From: Aldrovandia affinis | Taxonomy: Eukaryota; Chordata; Actinopteri; Notacanthiformes; Halosauridae | NCBI GenBank assembly: GCA_029706075.1 | Contig: JAINUG010000007.1 | Coordinates: 5,829,501-5,893,500 of the forward strand | Reading direction: 5' to 3' | Length of the DNA: 64,000 nt | Shown here: one piece after another, positions 1 through 11,387 of the stretch | How positions within the stretch are numbered: the first letter of the stretch is position 1 | Layout of the letters: each line of letters begins with the position of its first letter | Made by a program: the position numbers and the translations under genes | Notes under the pieces: model-generated | What the model saw: the letters and a program-made list of their open reading frames with translations, nothing else | Databases searched by the model: none | What the model was told of the DNA's origin: nothing

Positions 1-1480
1 GTCATGTTCCCTGATGATATCACCTAGAGGAAGCATGTATAGTGAAAACAGCAGAGGGGCAAGGCAGCTCCCTTGTGCGACACCAAAGGTTATGTCATGT
101 TTCTCTGATACATGGTCCCCCAGACTAACATAAAATGTTCTTCCTGTAATGTAAGTTCGGAGCCAGTTTAGAACACATTCAGAGAGACCAACCCAGTTTT
201 CAAGGCGATTTAAGAGAATTTCATGGTCAACTGTGTCGACTTAAATCTAGGAGAACCAGAATCGAAATCTTATTTGCATCAGCATTAAGTCTCAGATCAC
301 TGACTATCTTTGTGAGAGCAGTTTCTGTGCTATGATTTGTTCTGAACCCTGATTGAAATTTCTCTAGAATATTGTTTTCATTTAGAAAGTTGTTTAACTG
401 GTGGAAAACAACCTTTTCCAGTATCTTGCTTAAAAATGGGAGGTTTGATATGGGTCTATAATTGCTAAGAATGTCACAGTGTAGATTAGGCTTCTTCAGT
501 AGAGGTTTCACAACGGCAGTTTTAAAGGCCGCAGGGCAAACTCCCGTTTCAAGGGATGTGTTAATAATTTTCAGGACGAAATCTGAGATACTGTTGAAAA
601 CACTCTTTAAGAGTGGAGAAGGGATTGGGTTGAGACAGCATGATGATGGTTTGCTCAGAGTAACAATCTAACACAGTTCTGGGGTTGAGATGTTGGTGAA
701 TTTTCCCATGGTTGTCTGCCTTTCACGAGGTTGAATGCAGGGGTCGGCGATTGTTTTTGTAATGCCAGCTCTGATGGTTGTGATTTTATTGTTAAAGAAA
801 TTAGCAAATTCCTCACATTTAGGTGCAGAGGCTTGGCTTGAAAGGTCAGGGGCGAAGGCAGGGTTTAATAGTCTGTCAATAGTAGAAAACAATATTCTAG
901 AGTTATTTTTGTTTTCTGTAATGATCTTAGAGAAATAAGCCCTTCTGGCAGTGCATACAGTATTATTATAGGTGACTATATACTCTTTATAGATACTACG
1001 GTGGACCTCCAGTCCTGTTTTCCTCCATTTTCTTTCCGCTGCTCTACATGATCTCTTAAGCTCATGGATTGTGTTGTCTATCCATGGAGATGTTTTGTTG
1101 TATGACTTCTTTTTAATCTTGAATGGGGCAACTTTGTTCAGTGTGCTAGTCAGGTTTTTATTGAAGGCAATAACCATTTTGTCTAATGAGCAACTCACCT
1201 CACAAAGATTGAACGAACTTACAAGCTCAGAGAACTCACTTTCTGCTGCAGCATTTAAGAATAGTTTCTGAACCAAACACTCATCTGTGATCCTAGCTAC
1301 GGATAGGATGCTGTCAAAGAACACACAATAATGATCAGAGACCGGAATATGAGACACTGACACATTGTCAATAGCTAACCCTTTTGACACAACCAAATCA
1401 AGGGTATTGCCATGCTGGTGGGTGGCCTCTGTGACGTGTTGAACCAGTTCAAGGCTATCAAGCAAATTCATGAATTCCAT
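1..1480 (-). pseudogene. LINE ORF2, endonuclease-RT linker and reverse transcriptase part
   Basis: The block at 668-1480 encodes the end of the endonuclease (the SDHY-type motif of the last strand is visible) and the linker to the reverse transcriptase. The block at 227-511 encodes the first RT motifs: a NYRPISNLP-type stretch, then QSGFR and the start of the catalytic palm motif (LLDLS). The catalytic YADD box would lie below base 227 and is not readable in one frame. Function by family: target-primed reverse transcription of the LINE RNA. The frame changes between blocks show that this copy cannot make a full protein. Confidence 0.8.
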
Positions 1481-1541
1481 AGCCTTAGAGTGAGCGCTGT
1501 TGTTAATATGAATGTTAAAATCTCCATTTAAAATTATTCTA

Positions 1542-2192
1542 TCATATTTGGTGATAATAAGAGCAGCTATCTGGGGGAAATAAAGATAACTGTTTTGGAG
1601 GCCTGTATATAGTTAAAATGAGTACTGCTTGTCCCGCTTTGAGCACAAGGGCAAGATATTCAAAAAATGTAAACTTACCCAGATCCACCTTTGTACAGCT
1701 AAACTGTTTTGAGTAGATGGCGGCAACTCCGCCCCCTCTTTTTTCCTGTCTCACTGACTGATAGGAGTTGTAGTCTGGTGGACATACCTCAATAAGAGTC
1801 CCATTGCTATTCATGTCTAACCAGGTTTCAGTTAAAAGCATAAAATCTAGTTTATGGCTTGTAATAAGATCATTGATTAAGAATGATTTGTTAGCTAGAG
1901 ATCTAACATTTAACAGGGCTAGTTTTATAGAACTAGTTACAGGGCCTAAGACAGTTAGTGGTTGACAGGGAATAGATATCAAATTAGTAAGGGTTGTTGT
2001 ACGGGTTGATAACACTCTATGTAGTCTTTCACTAATCACAACATGTATGGGCAGCATTGCAGGAGAGTGTCTTTGTGAAGTTGAAAGGCCAGCAAGATAA
2101 ACATTGGGTTTATTTGATAAGGGAACATTCACAAGTATCCGCTCTGCAGAAGCAAGGACCCTGTGGACATCAGTTATGAAGTTTGCAGACAT
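1542..2192 (-). pseudogene. LINE ORF2, N-terminal endonuclease domain
   Basis: This minus-strand block of 216 residues carries the apurinic/apyrimidinic-type endonuclease of a LINE. Visible motifs are a LLNVRSLANK-like first strand, the catalytic glutamate in LTETWL, the glycine-rich RGGGVA loop and the YRPP motif. In this family the domain nicks target DNA to start reverse transcription. The frame shifts before the C-terminal part, which continues in 668-1480. It begins upstream of the V-SINE-containing spacer that separates it from ORF1. Confidence 0.85.
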
Positions 2193-2471
2193 TGGTATCA
2201 GCAGTGCTGGATGGACACTCTGTACTTAGTACAGCCACTGGGAGTGGAGGTCTGGGAAAGGGGGGTTTATCCTGGCGTGGGGCCGATGGGTGATGAAGGC
2301 TGTAGAGGAAGCTGTTCGATAATAGTTCCACTCCGGCTCTGTTTGGGTGGATGCCATCTGCTCTGAAGACGTGTCTGCGCCTCCAGAACAGATTGAAGTT
2401 GTCAATAAAGTTTAGTCCTCTTTGGTGGCAAGTTGTGGAGAGCCAGGTATTTAATCCAAGTAGTCTGCTAA

Positions 2472-2706
2472 ATTTATTACATTACATTACATTACAGGCA
2501 TTTAGCAGACGCTCTTATCCAGAGCGACTTACAGTTTACATTTTTATTTACACTTATTTTAAATCCATTTATACAGCTGGATATTAACTGAAGCAATTCA
2601 GGTTAAGTACCTTGCTCAAGGGTACAACAGCAGTGTCCCACCTGGGGATTGAACCTGCAACCTTAACGTTACAAGCCCAGCTACCTAACCATTATACCAC
2701 TACTGC
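2472..2706 (-). mobile_element. V-SINE-like tRNA-derived SINE
   Basis: Read on the minus strand it has a tRNA-like head with A-box (GTGGTATAATGG) and B-box (GGTTGCAGGTTCAATCC), a central part containing CTTGAGCAAGGTACTTAACC, and a tail in which CGCTCTGGATAAGAGCG can form a stem-loop, ending in TGTAA repeats. The tail is the kind shared with L2-clade LINEs. It sits between ORF1 and ORF2 of the L2 LINE, and TATTA on both sides is a possible target duplication. Related copies lie at 40053-40262 and 62800-62986. Confidence 0.9.
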
Positions 2707-4208
2707 CTATTAACTCCTCTGTCAATTGTTGGTAGCGGTCCACTGATAAATGCTTGAATTTCTAGTCTGTCCAGTCTGTCAAATAGTTCAGTGAAATCTT
2801 GCTTCAACAATTCTGAGTGTTCTCTGCGAATATAATTTGTCCCCACATGCACAACAATTTCGTTAATTCCTGGGTAGTCAGATGGTATTTGGGTGATTTT
2901 CTCACTAATGTCACAGACCATTGCACCCATCACACTGCATGTTTTAAACTTCTTACCTCTTATGTTTCTGATGGCGTGGTCTCCCAAGATGAGTGTGTCT
3001 GGTTCATCCGTTTGCTCTGGTGTGAGCCTGTGCTGGTTGTCTGTTTGGTCAGATGTGGGTCTGTGCACCGGCACAGCGCCGTCAGCGTGCGGCCCTCTGT
3101 CTGTGCGCGGTGTAGTCCGTTCTTTTCCCCCTTTGTGCAAATGGTTAACAGTACTCTCCTTTTTTGATTTACACGTCAGTAAAGGTTCGAACCTGTTTTC
3201 AAGCTGTATAGACAGTAGCGGCTGTAGTCCCTGCTTGTTTGCTCCTTTAGTTGGCCGGCCATTTGTAGCATTGTTCGGTGTCGAGTGTGCTAGATCCGTA
3301 GGCTGTGTCCTGTGTGACAGCACTGATTTGCAGTTATTTTGGGGCTTTGCACCAGTTTTGTGCCAGTGGGTGGTAGACTCACACTGTTCTGTTTGCTTCA
3401 CTGGTACTGATTCGGCTTTATCAAGTTTCGGGAAAGTTCCTAGTACGGCTTTTGTTAGCGTGTATCAAAGGAGGTGTCGGTGAGGAGGCAAAATACTAAG
3501 ACCAAATTATTCTTAACTCAGAATTTATTAAAGACAAGTAAAAGGTAACAAGGAACCAAAGAAAGCCACACAAATCTCTCAATTGATTTGTCCAGCCGTC
3601 TCCCCCGGAAGCGCTTCTCTCGGGCTGTCTTCAAACTCCATTCTTAATCCCCTCGAGTCCTTGCTGATTGGCTGGACGTTTTCCCAGGTCCTCCAATCAG
3701 CAAGCCACTTACGTCAGCGTGACTTCCTATCGGTTCAGACTGTCCAATCAGCAACAAGTTACATCATCTGTCTACGAAGACAATGGGCCCTGTCTTCGGT
3801 CTTATCTTCACCTTGTGAGAACTGGTGCAAGAATTCAGCCTTATCAGAAACAGGGCCCCCGAGCTAGTTGCCACTTTCTTTGAATACAATGGGTCATAGA
3901 AAAGGAACATGAGCTCTGCACATTAATTCACAGTCAGGTCAGAATAAAAACATACTAATAAATTCCCACACTTTACCGTGTTTTGGGAAAGATACAGTCA
4001 TCGAGAGCTAATGCTAACGTTAGCTCTTCATTATGGGTCTTCTAGGTTGTGTTAGCTTACCGGTCGGAGACATTGGAAGTGTGTCATCGAGATTTATATC
4101 CTTCCTTTTAGCCTGTAACAGGATCAGCTCAGTTTCCAGCACCGCCATCCTCGGTGCCAGTTTGTAGCAGCCAGAGCATTTTGACGGTCCCGATGCGTGA
4201 GGGGTCAT
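2707..4208 (-). pseudogene. LINE ORF1 with SGNH/esterase-like domain, interrupted
   Basis: The start at 4208 (MTPHASGPSK...) is the likely ORF1 start; the first part runs to about 4020 and includes a CxxC..C pattern. The coding sequence is then interrupted by the LTR-like insert at 3475-3970. The distal part (3401-2700) reads into an SGNH-hydrolase-like domain: a LILGDHAIRNI block (where an esterase would have GDS), then a VHVGTNYI block matching the G-x-N motif. ORF1 esterase domains are known from CR1 and L2 LINEs. The GDS serine is replaced by histidine in this copy. The V-SINE cuts in just downstream. Confidence 0.7.
3475..3970 (-). mobile_element. probable solo LTR (fossil)
   Basis: About 496 bases that interrupt LINE ORF1. 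On the minus strand it starts with TGTGGGAA and ends with CACCGACA, so it has TG...CA ends. It contains several CCAAT-type boxes (rc of ATTGG/CCAAT) in its middle and an AATAAA signal near its 3' end. No gag or pol lies next to it, so it would be a solo LTR of an old retrovirus-like element. I could not see a clear target duplication, so the exact ends and the LTR identity are tentative. Confidence 0.45.
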
Positions 4209-4439
4209 AATGTTGCAGTTGTAGCCTGTATTCCCACGAATCGCGTTGTATAGTTGTTACAACCAAAGACCGAAGTAAAACTTAAATGTGCATTTAAAAC
4301 TGTTGAAACCTTTAAAATAACAACATAAAACCTGAAATAAGACGATAAAACCTGAAAGAACGTAAAACCTAAAAATAAAACGATAAAACACTCCAGGACT
4401 CGCTCAGGTAGTCAAAAGCGCTTCTCGCTCAAACAGGAA

Positions 4440-6960
4440 GTGATGGGCCAACCTTTCTCAGATAGTGTAATCGAAGAACGCTTTCTAGAATTCCTCCCGA
4501 TAACAAGCCACACAGGGGAATCACTTTTCAATGCCGTGATGGGAGTGTTGGGTAAACTGGGCATTAATATACAGAACTGTCGTGGTCAGTGCTATGACAA
4601 CGCAAGTAATATGTCTGGTGTATACAAGGGTGTACAGTCTCGCATACGTGAAATAAATCCCCTCGCAGCATGGGTTCCTTGTGCAGCACATTCTCTAAAC
4701 TTAGTTGGAGTCAGAACTGTGAACTGCTGTTTGGAGACAGATCAGTTCTTCACACTTGCGCAGTCCCTGTTTAATTTCAGTGCTGGATCATCATCACATT
4801 GGCAGAACATCACCAGTAGCCTTGGGCCAAATGAGAATAAGATAATTGAACATCTTAAATCTCTATCAGATACTCGATGGTCAGCGCATGCAGCAGCGAC
4901 AAAGGCTTTGTCTCTCAACTATGCAAACATCCACCAATCATTAGTGGAATTGTCAAAAGATGAAAATCAAAATGTAGCTAACCAAAACGAAGCAAGGGCC
5001 CTTGCAATAAAATTACCAAATTGGAGATAACTGTCCTTGTCCAATGTCCAATTCTGGAATTGTGTGCTGCAGAGGTTTGATACAGTAAGTGTCATGTTGC
5101 AAGATGTAGATCTAGATCTCGTGACTGCAGTTAAGTTGATTTCCTCATTAAGAGACTATATCGCAAAGCTGAGAGACGAGTTTAGCACTTAAGTGCTGCA
5201 GTTTCAAATCGATCAAAGTTAGTATGTCTCCTGCTGTATCCAAGACATATAAACACGACACTCAGAGAAAGCGCGTACGTAAAAAAACATGCTGATGAAA
5301 CGAGTGAGTCCGAGTTCCCTATGACAGGCAGGCAAAGATTTATTGTGGATGTATTTAATGTCATTCATGACAGGCTATTAGCAGAACTTGAACAAAGATA
5401 CGAATCCTACAAGGATGTGAGTGAGCTCTTTTCTTTCTTGAATAACATCCAAATACATTCTGTACAAGAGCTGCTATGCAATTACAAGAAAACTACTCCG
5501 GTGATTTGCACGATGATTTTTCTGACGAGATTGTGCATTTCAAAAGCTTTTGTGAAGATGAGAAACACATGTCATCGAGGCAGTTTCTTCAACTTATTTG
5601 TCAGAGCAGCTTGCAAACAATATTTCCAAATACTGACATAGCGCTGCTGTGACGGTGTTGGTTCTGCCCGCAGCGAGTTTCGAACCGAGGGGATCTCCGA
5701 CGCGACAAGAGAGCGATTAAGCTCGCCGAGCTAAAGACTCAAGTCCCTAACTCCGGGAACTAATCGTACTCTTATCCACCTCACTCTGAAGCAGGTGCTC
5801 ACTGAGCCCATCCGCTACACTGCGAATATATCTCACATTGTCCATCACCAATGCATCAGGAGAGCGCTCTTTTTCTAAATTATCACTGATCAAGAATTGA
5901 TAACGGTCAACAATGGGACAGGATAGATTATGCCACCTCACTCGCATTGTCCCTTGAGTCTGACATTGTTAGAGCACTAGATTTCACAGATATTGTCAAA
6001 GATTTCTCTTTACGCAAAGCCAGGAAGAAGACCTTTTAGTGATCTGCATAATATAATTTGCATATATTATATATGCATTTACACAAACTTCAAACACCTT
6101 GATTGAAGAGATAGAAATACTGTTTGCACTGTTTGACCAAAAATGCTAAGAATGTTATTTAGATGCCATGTTCAGATAGCCTATTAGGTGGTTTGATGTT
6201 TACTTGGTATAGGCCTATACTTGCACTCTATTTGTTTCATCATTTACCCTGTCGTTTGTTGATAGGGTTATGCCATTTACTCTGATCTTGCACTGTGTAA
6301 ATTGCTCTGGATAAGCACGTCTGGTAAGCCTAAATTGGTTTATATTTTTATTTTTATTTTGATTGAGTCAAATTACAACAAAGTTGTATAAAATTAATGA
6401 AAGAGCAATGTGTTCCGCACTTTTGGCCTATTTTTCTTTCTCTCATCTGGTTAAATTTGTGTGGTTGATAAATTGTTGAAATTAATCATACCTATGCATC
6501 TTTCTGAATATTGTTGTTTTCTCAACTCTAAACTTTAATTGTGATGTAATGAGTGTCGAATTTCTTATGAAGAATAAGACAATAAATGTGTTAAGTGAAA
6601 CGTTTGGAGTTATATTCAAATGGTTTATTATGGAAAGGGTGGGGCTCCCCAAACAAAAATAGCATCGTTTTTTTCATCTCTCACCACAGATTTCTTGTAG
6701 CCTACGACTGTAGGCTAATAACAACCATAAAGCAACCTTCTTCATAATAAACAAAATTCGTAAAGTGAGACAGAGACACTATAGTTATAGCAGAGACTGA
6801 CACAAGTTGAAAAAAAAACAAAGGCAGTGACAGCTGCGGACGGTGGCAGTACGCGCGCGTGCGTTCGCCGGGCGCACGAACGCAATATTGCACGATTAAT
6901 GTTGAGGGGGCCCTTTGATTAGGTCTAGCCCCAAGGCCTTGAGTGGTCTTAATCCGGCCC
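4440..6960 (+). mobile_element. hAT-type (ZMYM1-like/DUF4371) transposon remnant
   Basis: The block 4440-5030 encodes a hAT-like transposase core: the CYDNASNMSG motif (a catalytic Asp region), a VPCAAHSLNLVG block and a DTRWSAH block are typical of the ZMYM1-like hAT group. A second block near 5321-5650 continues the C-terminal part, and a third (about 5944-6038) reads LESDIVRALDFTDIVKDF and stops, which matches the usual C-terminus of that family. The N-terminal part is missing at 4440, where the L2 LINE begins. Frame changes and an insert at about 5650-5943 make it inactive. A GGGGGCCC-containing segment near 6905 may be the 3' terminal region. Confidence 0.8.
5650..5943 (-). mobile_element. 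insert in hAT coding region, tRNA-like (candidate SINE)
   Basis: This segment interrupts the C-terminal hAT coding sequence, which stops being readable at about 5650 and resumes at about 5944. On the minus strand it contains a TAGCTCGGCGAGC box and, about 45 bases on, a GGTTCGAAAC box, spaced like the A and B boxes of a tRNA-type promoter. The part further upstream (5747-5947 in minus reading) is open for 66 codons but resembles nothing I recognise. A SINE or other tRNA-derived insert is the simplest reading; the ends are approximate. Confidence 0.35.
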
Positions 6961-7720
6961 AGGATATGATTCTGTTTCCTGTCATGCCTGTTACAGATAT
7001 GGTTCTGTTTCCTGTATACCTGTTACAGATATGATTCTGTTTCCCAGTCGGTGCCAATGTTTATCACATGTTGCCTCTGTCCTGGTTACAGTGTTTTTAC
7101 AGATTATTCATGTTTGCTTTATTGGCATGACAAAAACAATATTTGTATTTGTAAACATGTTTCATAAGGTAAATATAACATAAAAATGACAACTCACAAT
7201 GTATAATATTCTATACAATTGATGTTATGATGGGAAAATAAAAAGATACCCATACATGCATTCATATACACACGGTCATGCACAGGTGTATGAGCACATG
7301 TTCATACATATGAACACACACATGTCACATACCTGCATATCAAAACAAAAGGGGAGAAAAATACAATCAAAAATATCAAAATAATAAAATAATAAATCAC
7401 ACATTTTTGGTTCTTTGTTCTTTGTTCCTCACTGTCCCTCTGTGATACATATTCTCTCTCCTCTCCTAAAAGGATGGAAGTTTTTGTTTGTCAGGGAGAG
7501 AAGAAAATATTGGTCACAGGTTTGACTATTTTTAGAAAATAATTTTATCGTATTTAGTTGTATTGCTCACATGAAATGATGAAATGCACCACCTCAACAC
7601 TTCCAGAGTCCCGACTTCCACAGCTCGCATTGATAAGTTGATCATTTATAATTATTGCACTGATAATTCATAAGTAGTGTTAAAAACACTCTGCAGTGTT
7701 TGTGCTTTCTGTAACCGCTT
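6961..7720. other. gene-free stretch
   Basis: AT-rich intergenic DNA. Near 6967-7045 there are three imperfect copies of a GATATGATTCTGTTTCC-like motif. From about 7110 onward a stretch starting TTGCTTTATTGGCATGAC resembles the terminal part of a dispersed fish repeat, and 7255-7330 is rich in alternating CATA/CACA. I see no coding region or RNA gene. Confidence 0.5.
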
Positions 7721-7724
7721 CACA

Positions 7725-7726
<2 letters not shown>

Positions 7727-7771
<45 letters not shown>

Positions 7772-7917
7772 ACACACACACACACACAGACTCACACACA
7801 TGCACACACTCACACTCCCTCTCTCACACACACACACACACACACTCACTCTCTCTCACACACACACTGATACTCACTCACTCTCTCACACACACACACA
7901 CACACACTCACACTCTT

Positions 7918-7994
<77 letters not shown>
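7727..7994. repeat. CA/CT-rich microsatellite
   Basis: Long runs of (CA)n with interspersed CTCT and ACTC blocks, in total about 270 bases. Reading frames across it (HTHTHT on plus, CVCVCV on minus) are artefacts of the dinucleotide repeat. Confidence 0.98.
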
Positions 7995-7996
<2 letters not shown>

Positions 7997-8010
7997 GAGA
8001 TGGTGAGATA

Positions 8011-8060
8011 CATTGCATATGACATTTTAGCAGACGCTCTTATCCAGAGCGACTTACAAG
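8011..8060 (-). repeat. V-SINE/L2 tail fragment
   Basis: About 50 bases matching the 3' stem-loop tail of the V-SINE/L2 group (TTTAGCAGACGCTCTTATCC followed by AGAGCGACTTACA) with no head attached. It directly follows the CA microsatellite. Confidence 0.75.
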
Positions 8061-8061
8061 A

Positions 8062-8535
8062 TGTGCATTACACACATTACACACATTACAAGACACATTT
8101 CTTGAAATTATGCTCAACTTCCCCAAACTCTAAACACAAATGCATAACTGCACATTCATCTTCACAAACTTCAAACTTCCATGTCAAAACCAAACTCTCC
8201 ACTCAAAACCATGTAATCTTACATCTAAACCAAACTTTGCCTTCAGACATCACACAAAAGCATACACTGTAAATAAACTGAAATTGAGTGAAAATATAAA
8301 TGCACTGTAAAAATATGCAACTGATACATAAAGAACGCACAATACAGTAAAATATTTTTGATGTATTTACCAAATAAAACCAGTTTGTACATAAAGAAAG
8401 AAATCACATTTATTCTGCCTCAGCATCCCGTCTCTGGTCTGGGTCAGGCCAGAGATTCTCATCAACATCACAGGCAATATTAGCCCTAGTCAGACAGCGG
8501 GGGGAAGAGCCCCTTGCATGCCTTATCTTATCTAT
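8062..8535 (-). pseudogene. IS630-like transposon fragment, C-terminus only
   Basis: On the minus strand, about 8535-8410 reads ACDVDENLWPDP followed by a stop, after a CLTRANI-like stretch. This matches the C-terminal peptide of the IS630-like transposase at 10163-10360 (RCDVDENLWPNAG), so it is a second, diverged copy of the same family. The DNA from 8062 to 8400 is A/C-rich non-coding and resembles the subterminal DNA of that family. The catalytic region is absent. Confidence 0.6.
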
Positions 8536-8692
8536 CTATCCTGAGGTTCTGATTGGTGTGTGAACAATTTTGACTCTTAGTGTTTCTACCTGGGGAATTG
8601 TGTGTTAATTGGGTTCAAGCTATGATCACTTGAGTTAATGATATTGAATGCCAGTGCTTTCTAAATGAGCACATGGTGCAGCCAGTGATATA

Positions 8693-11238
8693 CACTGCCC
8701 GTCCCCCAAAAAAGTCACACACTAATATTTCATTGGACCGCATTTAGCTTTGATTATGGCACGCATTCGCCGTGGCATCGTTTCGATAAGCTTCTGCAAT
8801 GTCACAACATTTATTTCCATCCAGAGTTGCATACATTTTTCTCCAAGATCTTGTATTGATGATGGGAGAGTTGGACCACTGCGCAAAGTCTTCTCCAGCA
8901 CATCCCAAAGATTCTCAATGGGGTTAAGGTCTGGACTCATCATGTGAAAATGATGTCTCATGCTCCCTGAACCACTCTTTCACAATTTGAGCCCGATGAA
9001 TCGTGGCATTGTCATCTTGGAATATGCCCATGCCATCAGGGAAGAAAAAATCCATTGATGGAAAAACCTGGTCATTCAGTATATTCAGGTAGTCAGCTGA
9101 CCTCATTCTTTGGGCACATAACGTTGCTGAACCTAGACCTGACCAACCCCAGATCATAACACTGCCCCCACAGGCTTGTACGGTAGGCACTAGGCATGAT
9201 GGGATCACTTCATCCACCTCTCTTCTTACCCTGATGTGCCCATCACTCTGGAACAGGGTAAATCTGGACTCATCAGACCACATGACCTTCTTACATTGCT
9301 CCACAGTCCAATCTTTATGCACCCTAGCAAATTTAAGACTTTTTTTCCAATTAGCCTCACTGACAAGTGGTTTTCTTAAGGCTACACAACTGTTTAGTCC
9401 CAATCCCTTGAGCTCCCTTCGCATTGTGCATGTCGAAATGCTCTTACTTTCACTATTAAACATAGACGAGTTCTACTATAGATTTTTTACGATATGATTT
9501 CACCAAACATTTAAGTGATCGCCGATCACGATCATTCAAGATTTTTTTCCGACCACATTTCTTTCTCGAAGATGATGGTTCACCACTATCCTTCCAGGTT
9601 TTACAGTTTTTTTCAATTGCTAACAAGCATCGGTCAATACTGATGACACTTTTTCAAAACTCTTCATACAGTCTGCATTGCCAACATGCGTCTTGGCCAA
9701 ACAGTTCATCTCACTTCCAAAACTCACTCAAACCACCAAAACACTTCATACATGTCTCAAAATAAGGCAACAATTCTCACTCAGAAAGCATACATTGTCA
9801 CTCATAACACACTGACCTAAAAAACACTAACAACAGGGAGCATTACATAAATTATGAACTTTTATCCTTGAAGTTTGAATGATTTTTCACATAAATCAGT
9901 ATTTCATTATAGAATAAGAATAACACCTTTTCACTTTATTGACTGTACTAAAGTATATGTAACAAGAATGAATTAGAAATGCAGAAATTTGCTTCAATAT
10001 CGTTTATTTTTTCTATATCTCTGCATATAGTAATTTACTTGTGAAAAATAAAACGTTGAAACAAAAAATAGCAATTTCCTGAAATTCCAGGGCTGCAATA
10101 ATAATCACAAAAAAACAACATGTATAGTATAATCACTCATACTGTACAGTACTGTGAGGGTTCTAGTTCTCCCTCTCTCCTGCATTTGGCCACAAGTTCT
10201 CATCAACATCACATCTTATGTCTTCTCTGGCGATGCATCTTGGAAAGTATCTTTTGGAATGTCTAATCCAACCCTGGCAGTCTTTAGGATAAATGTCTCT
10301 ACACCCCACATTCATGGCATCCAGTAAGGACATCTGGTCATGTGGACGGTGGTCATACACCTTCCATCTCCACGCAGAGAAAAACTATTCTATGGGGTTT
10401 AGGAAGGGGGAGTATGGAGGCAGGAATAATACTAACATCCTGGGATGTGCAGCAAACCAGTCTGTGACTGCAGCAGAGTGGTGGAATGCCACATTATCCC
10501 ACACAACAATGAAGATAGGGGAGTTTCCTGCCCTTCTCTCCTCCGCTGGCACAAGTCATTTATGCAGGTCATCCAGAAAAGAAATGAGCCTCTCTGTATT
10601 GTAGGGGCCAATGAGTGGTTTGTGTAACAGCAAACCATCATTGGACAGTGCTGCACACATTGTGACGTAATTCTGTTTTGAATGCGTTTTTAACAGTTTT
10701 GAAAACAGTGTGTTAGCATTTGAAAAATGTGCTGCAAATATATAGTGTTTTGCGGGTGGTGGAGTATGAATGAGAAAAGAGTTCATGGATTTTGGAAAAT
10801 GTGGTCATTGAATGCATTTTGTGTGAAAGCAATGAAAAATGATTAATTGTTTGGTCCACATAGACTTCTGGTTCGCTGACTGTGTGAAGAGTTTTGAAAA
10901 TGTGACTTCAGTTTTGACCAAAGCATGTTAGCAGTTGAAAAAAACTGTAATAATGCGTTGGACAGTTCTTAACCCAATCTCCTTAGTTGTTTTCTTTGCT
11001 TGATGCAGGCCAATAATTTGACCCTTCTGAAACAGATTAACATCTTTTCCACGACCACAGGATATGTCTTCCAACATGGTTGTTTAAGAAATGAGAAGCT
11101 ACTCACTGCATCAGTTAGGGTTACATAACTTGTTGCCAGCTAAAACATATTAATCATTGCAGTAATTATTCAATGGAAGGCTCTTACCTATTTGCTTAGT
11201 TAAATCCAGGTAGTGACTTTTTTTTTGGCCAGGCAGTG
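8693..11238 (-). mobile_element. Tc1 transposon, complete ends, carrying a nested element
   Basis: The terminal repeats begin CACTGCCCG (8693) and end GGCAGTG (11238), with TA on each side as the target duplication typical of Tc1/mariner. Minus-strand coding parts: an N-terminal helix-turn-helix region at about 11080-10950; a DNA-binding continuation at about 9600-9480 (GRKKILNDRDRRSLK); the catalytic domain at 9463-8924, with [18 protein letters not shown] and [11 protein letters not shown] holding the first two Asp residues; and 8961-8722 with [15 protein letters not shown] holding the Glu of the DD34E triad. A 1344-bp IS630-like element splits the N-terminal region, and there are at least two frame changes, so it is not active. 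Confidence 0.9.
9604..10947 (-). mobile_element. IS630-like (IS630-Tc1-mariner) element nested in Tc1
   Basis: The ends read CAGTTTTTTTCAATTGCTAAC at 9604 and its near-perfect inverse at 10947, flanked by TA on both sides. Minus-strand coding remnants run from about 10680 (CAALSNDGLLLHKPLIGPYN) through a WDN...FHHS-type region near 10500 to 10360-10163, which reads YDHRPHDQMSLLDAMNVGC and ends CDVDENLWPN. This is a DDE_3-type transposase that lacks its N-terminal helix-turn-helix and the first catalytic Asp. The element is therefore an internally deleted derivative. Removing it restores continuous Tc1 sequence at a TA target. Confidence 0.85.
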
Positions 11239-11387
11239 TATGAAGGGATTTGTGTGTAGAGTTTTTCACAAAAAGTTCAACAAATCTGAATCATGTGTGA
11301 AAACAGGGGAATAGTGTTTATAGTTTTGGGAAATGGGAACTGTCCAACGCATTATTACAGTTTTTTTCAACTGCTAACATGCTTTGG

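Larger units (their letters stand above)
1..4440 (-). mobile_element. L2-type LINE with ORF1 and ORF2, 3' end outside the window
   Basis: A non-LTR retrotransposon read on the minus strand. From 4440 downward it shows a 5' leader, an ORF1 with an SGNH/esterase-like part, an apurinic-type endonuclease and a reverse transcriptase that runs off the window at base 1. The 5' end lies near 4440, next to the point where hAT transposase coding sequence abruptly begins, so the LINE appears to have inserted into that hAT element. It is itself interrupted by a V-SINE (2472-2706) and a probable solo LTR (3475-3970). ORF2 is broken by stops and frame changes (coding blocks 227-511, 668-1480 and 1542-2192 are in separate frames), so this copy is dead. 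The assignment to the L2 clade rests on the motif style of the endonuclease and RT; related Rex1/CR1-like clades are possible. Confidence 0.85.

Noticed and set aside
3475-3970. A full retroviral element around the LTR-like insert
   Set aside because: No gag, pol or second LTR is next to it; only a solo LTR can be proposed, and no target duplication was found.
7652-8006. Open frames of His-Thr or Cys-Val repeats on both strands
   Set aside because: They are produced by the CA/CT microsatellite and have no coding signal.
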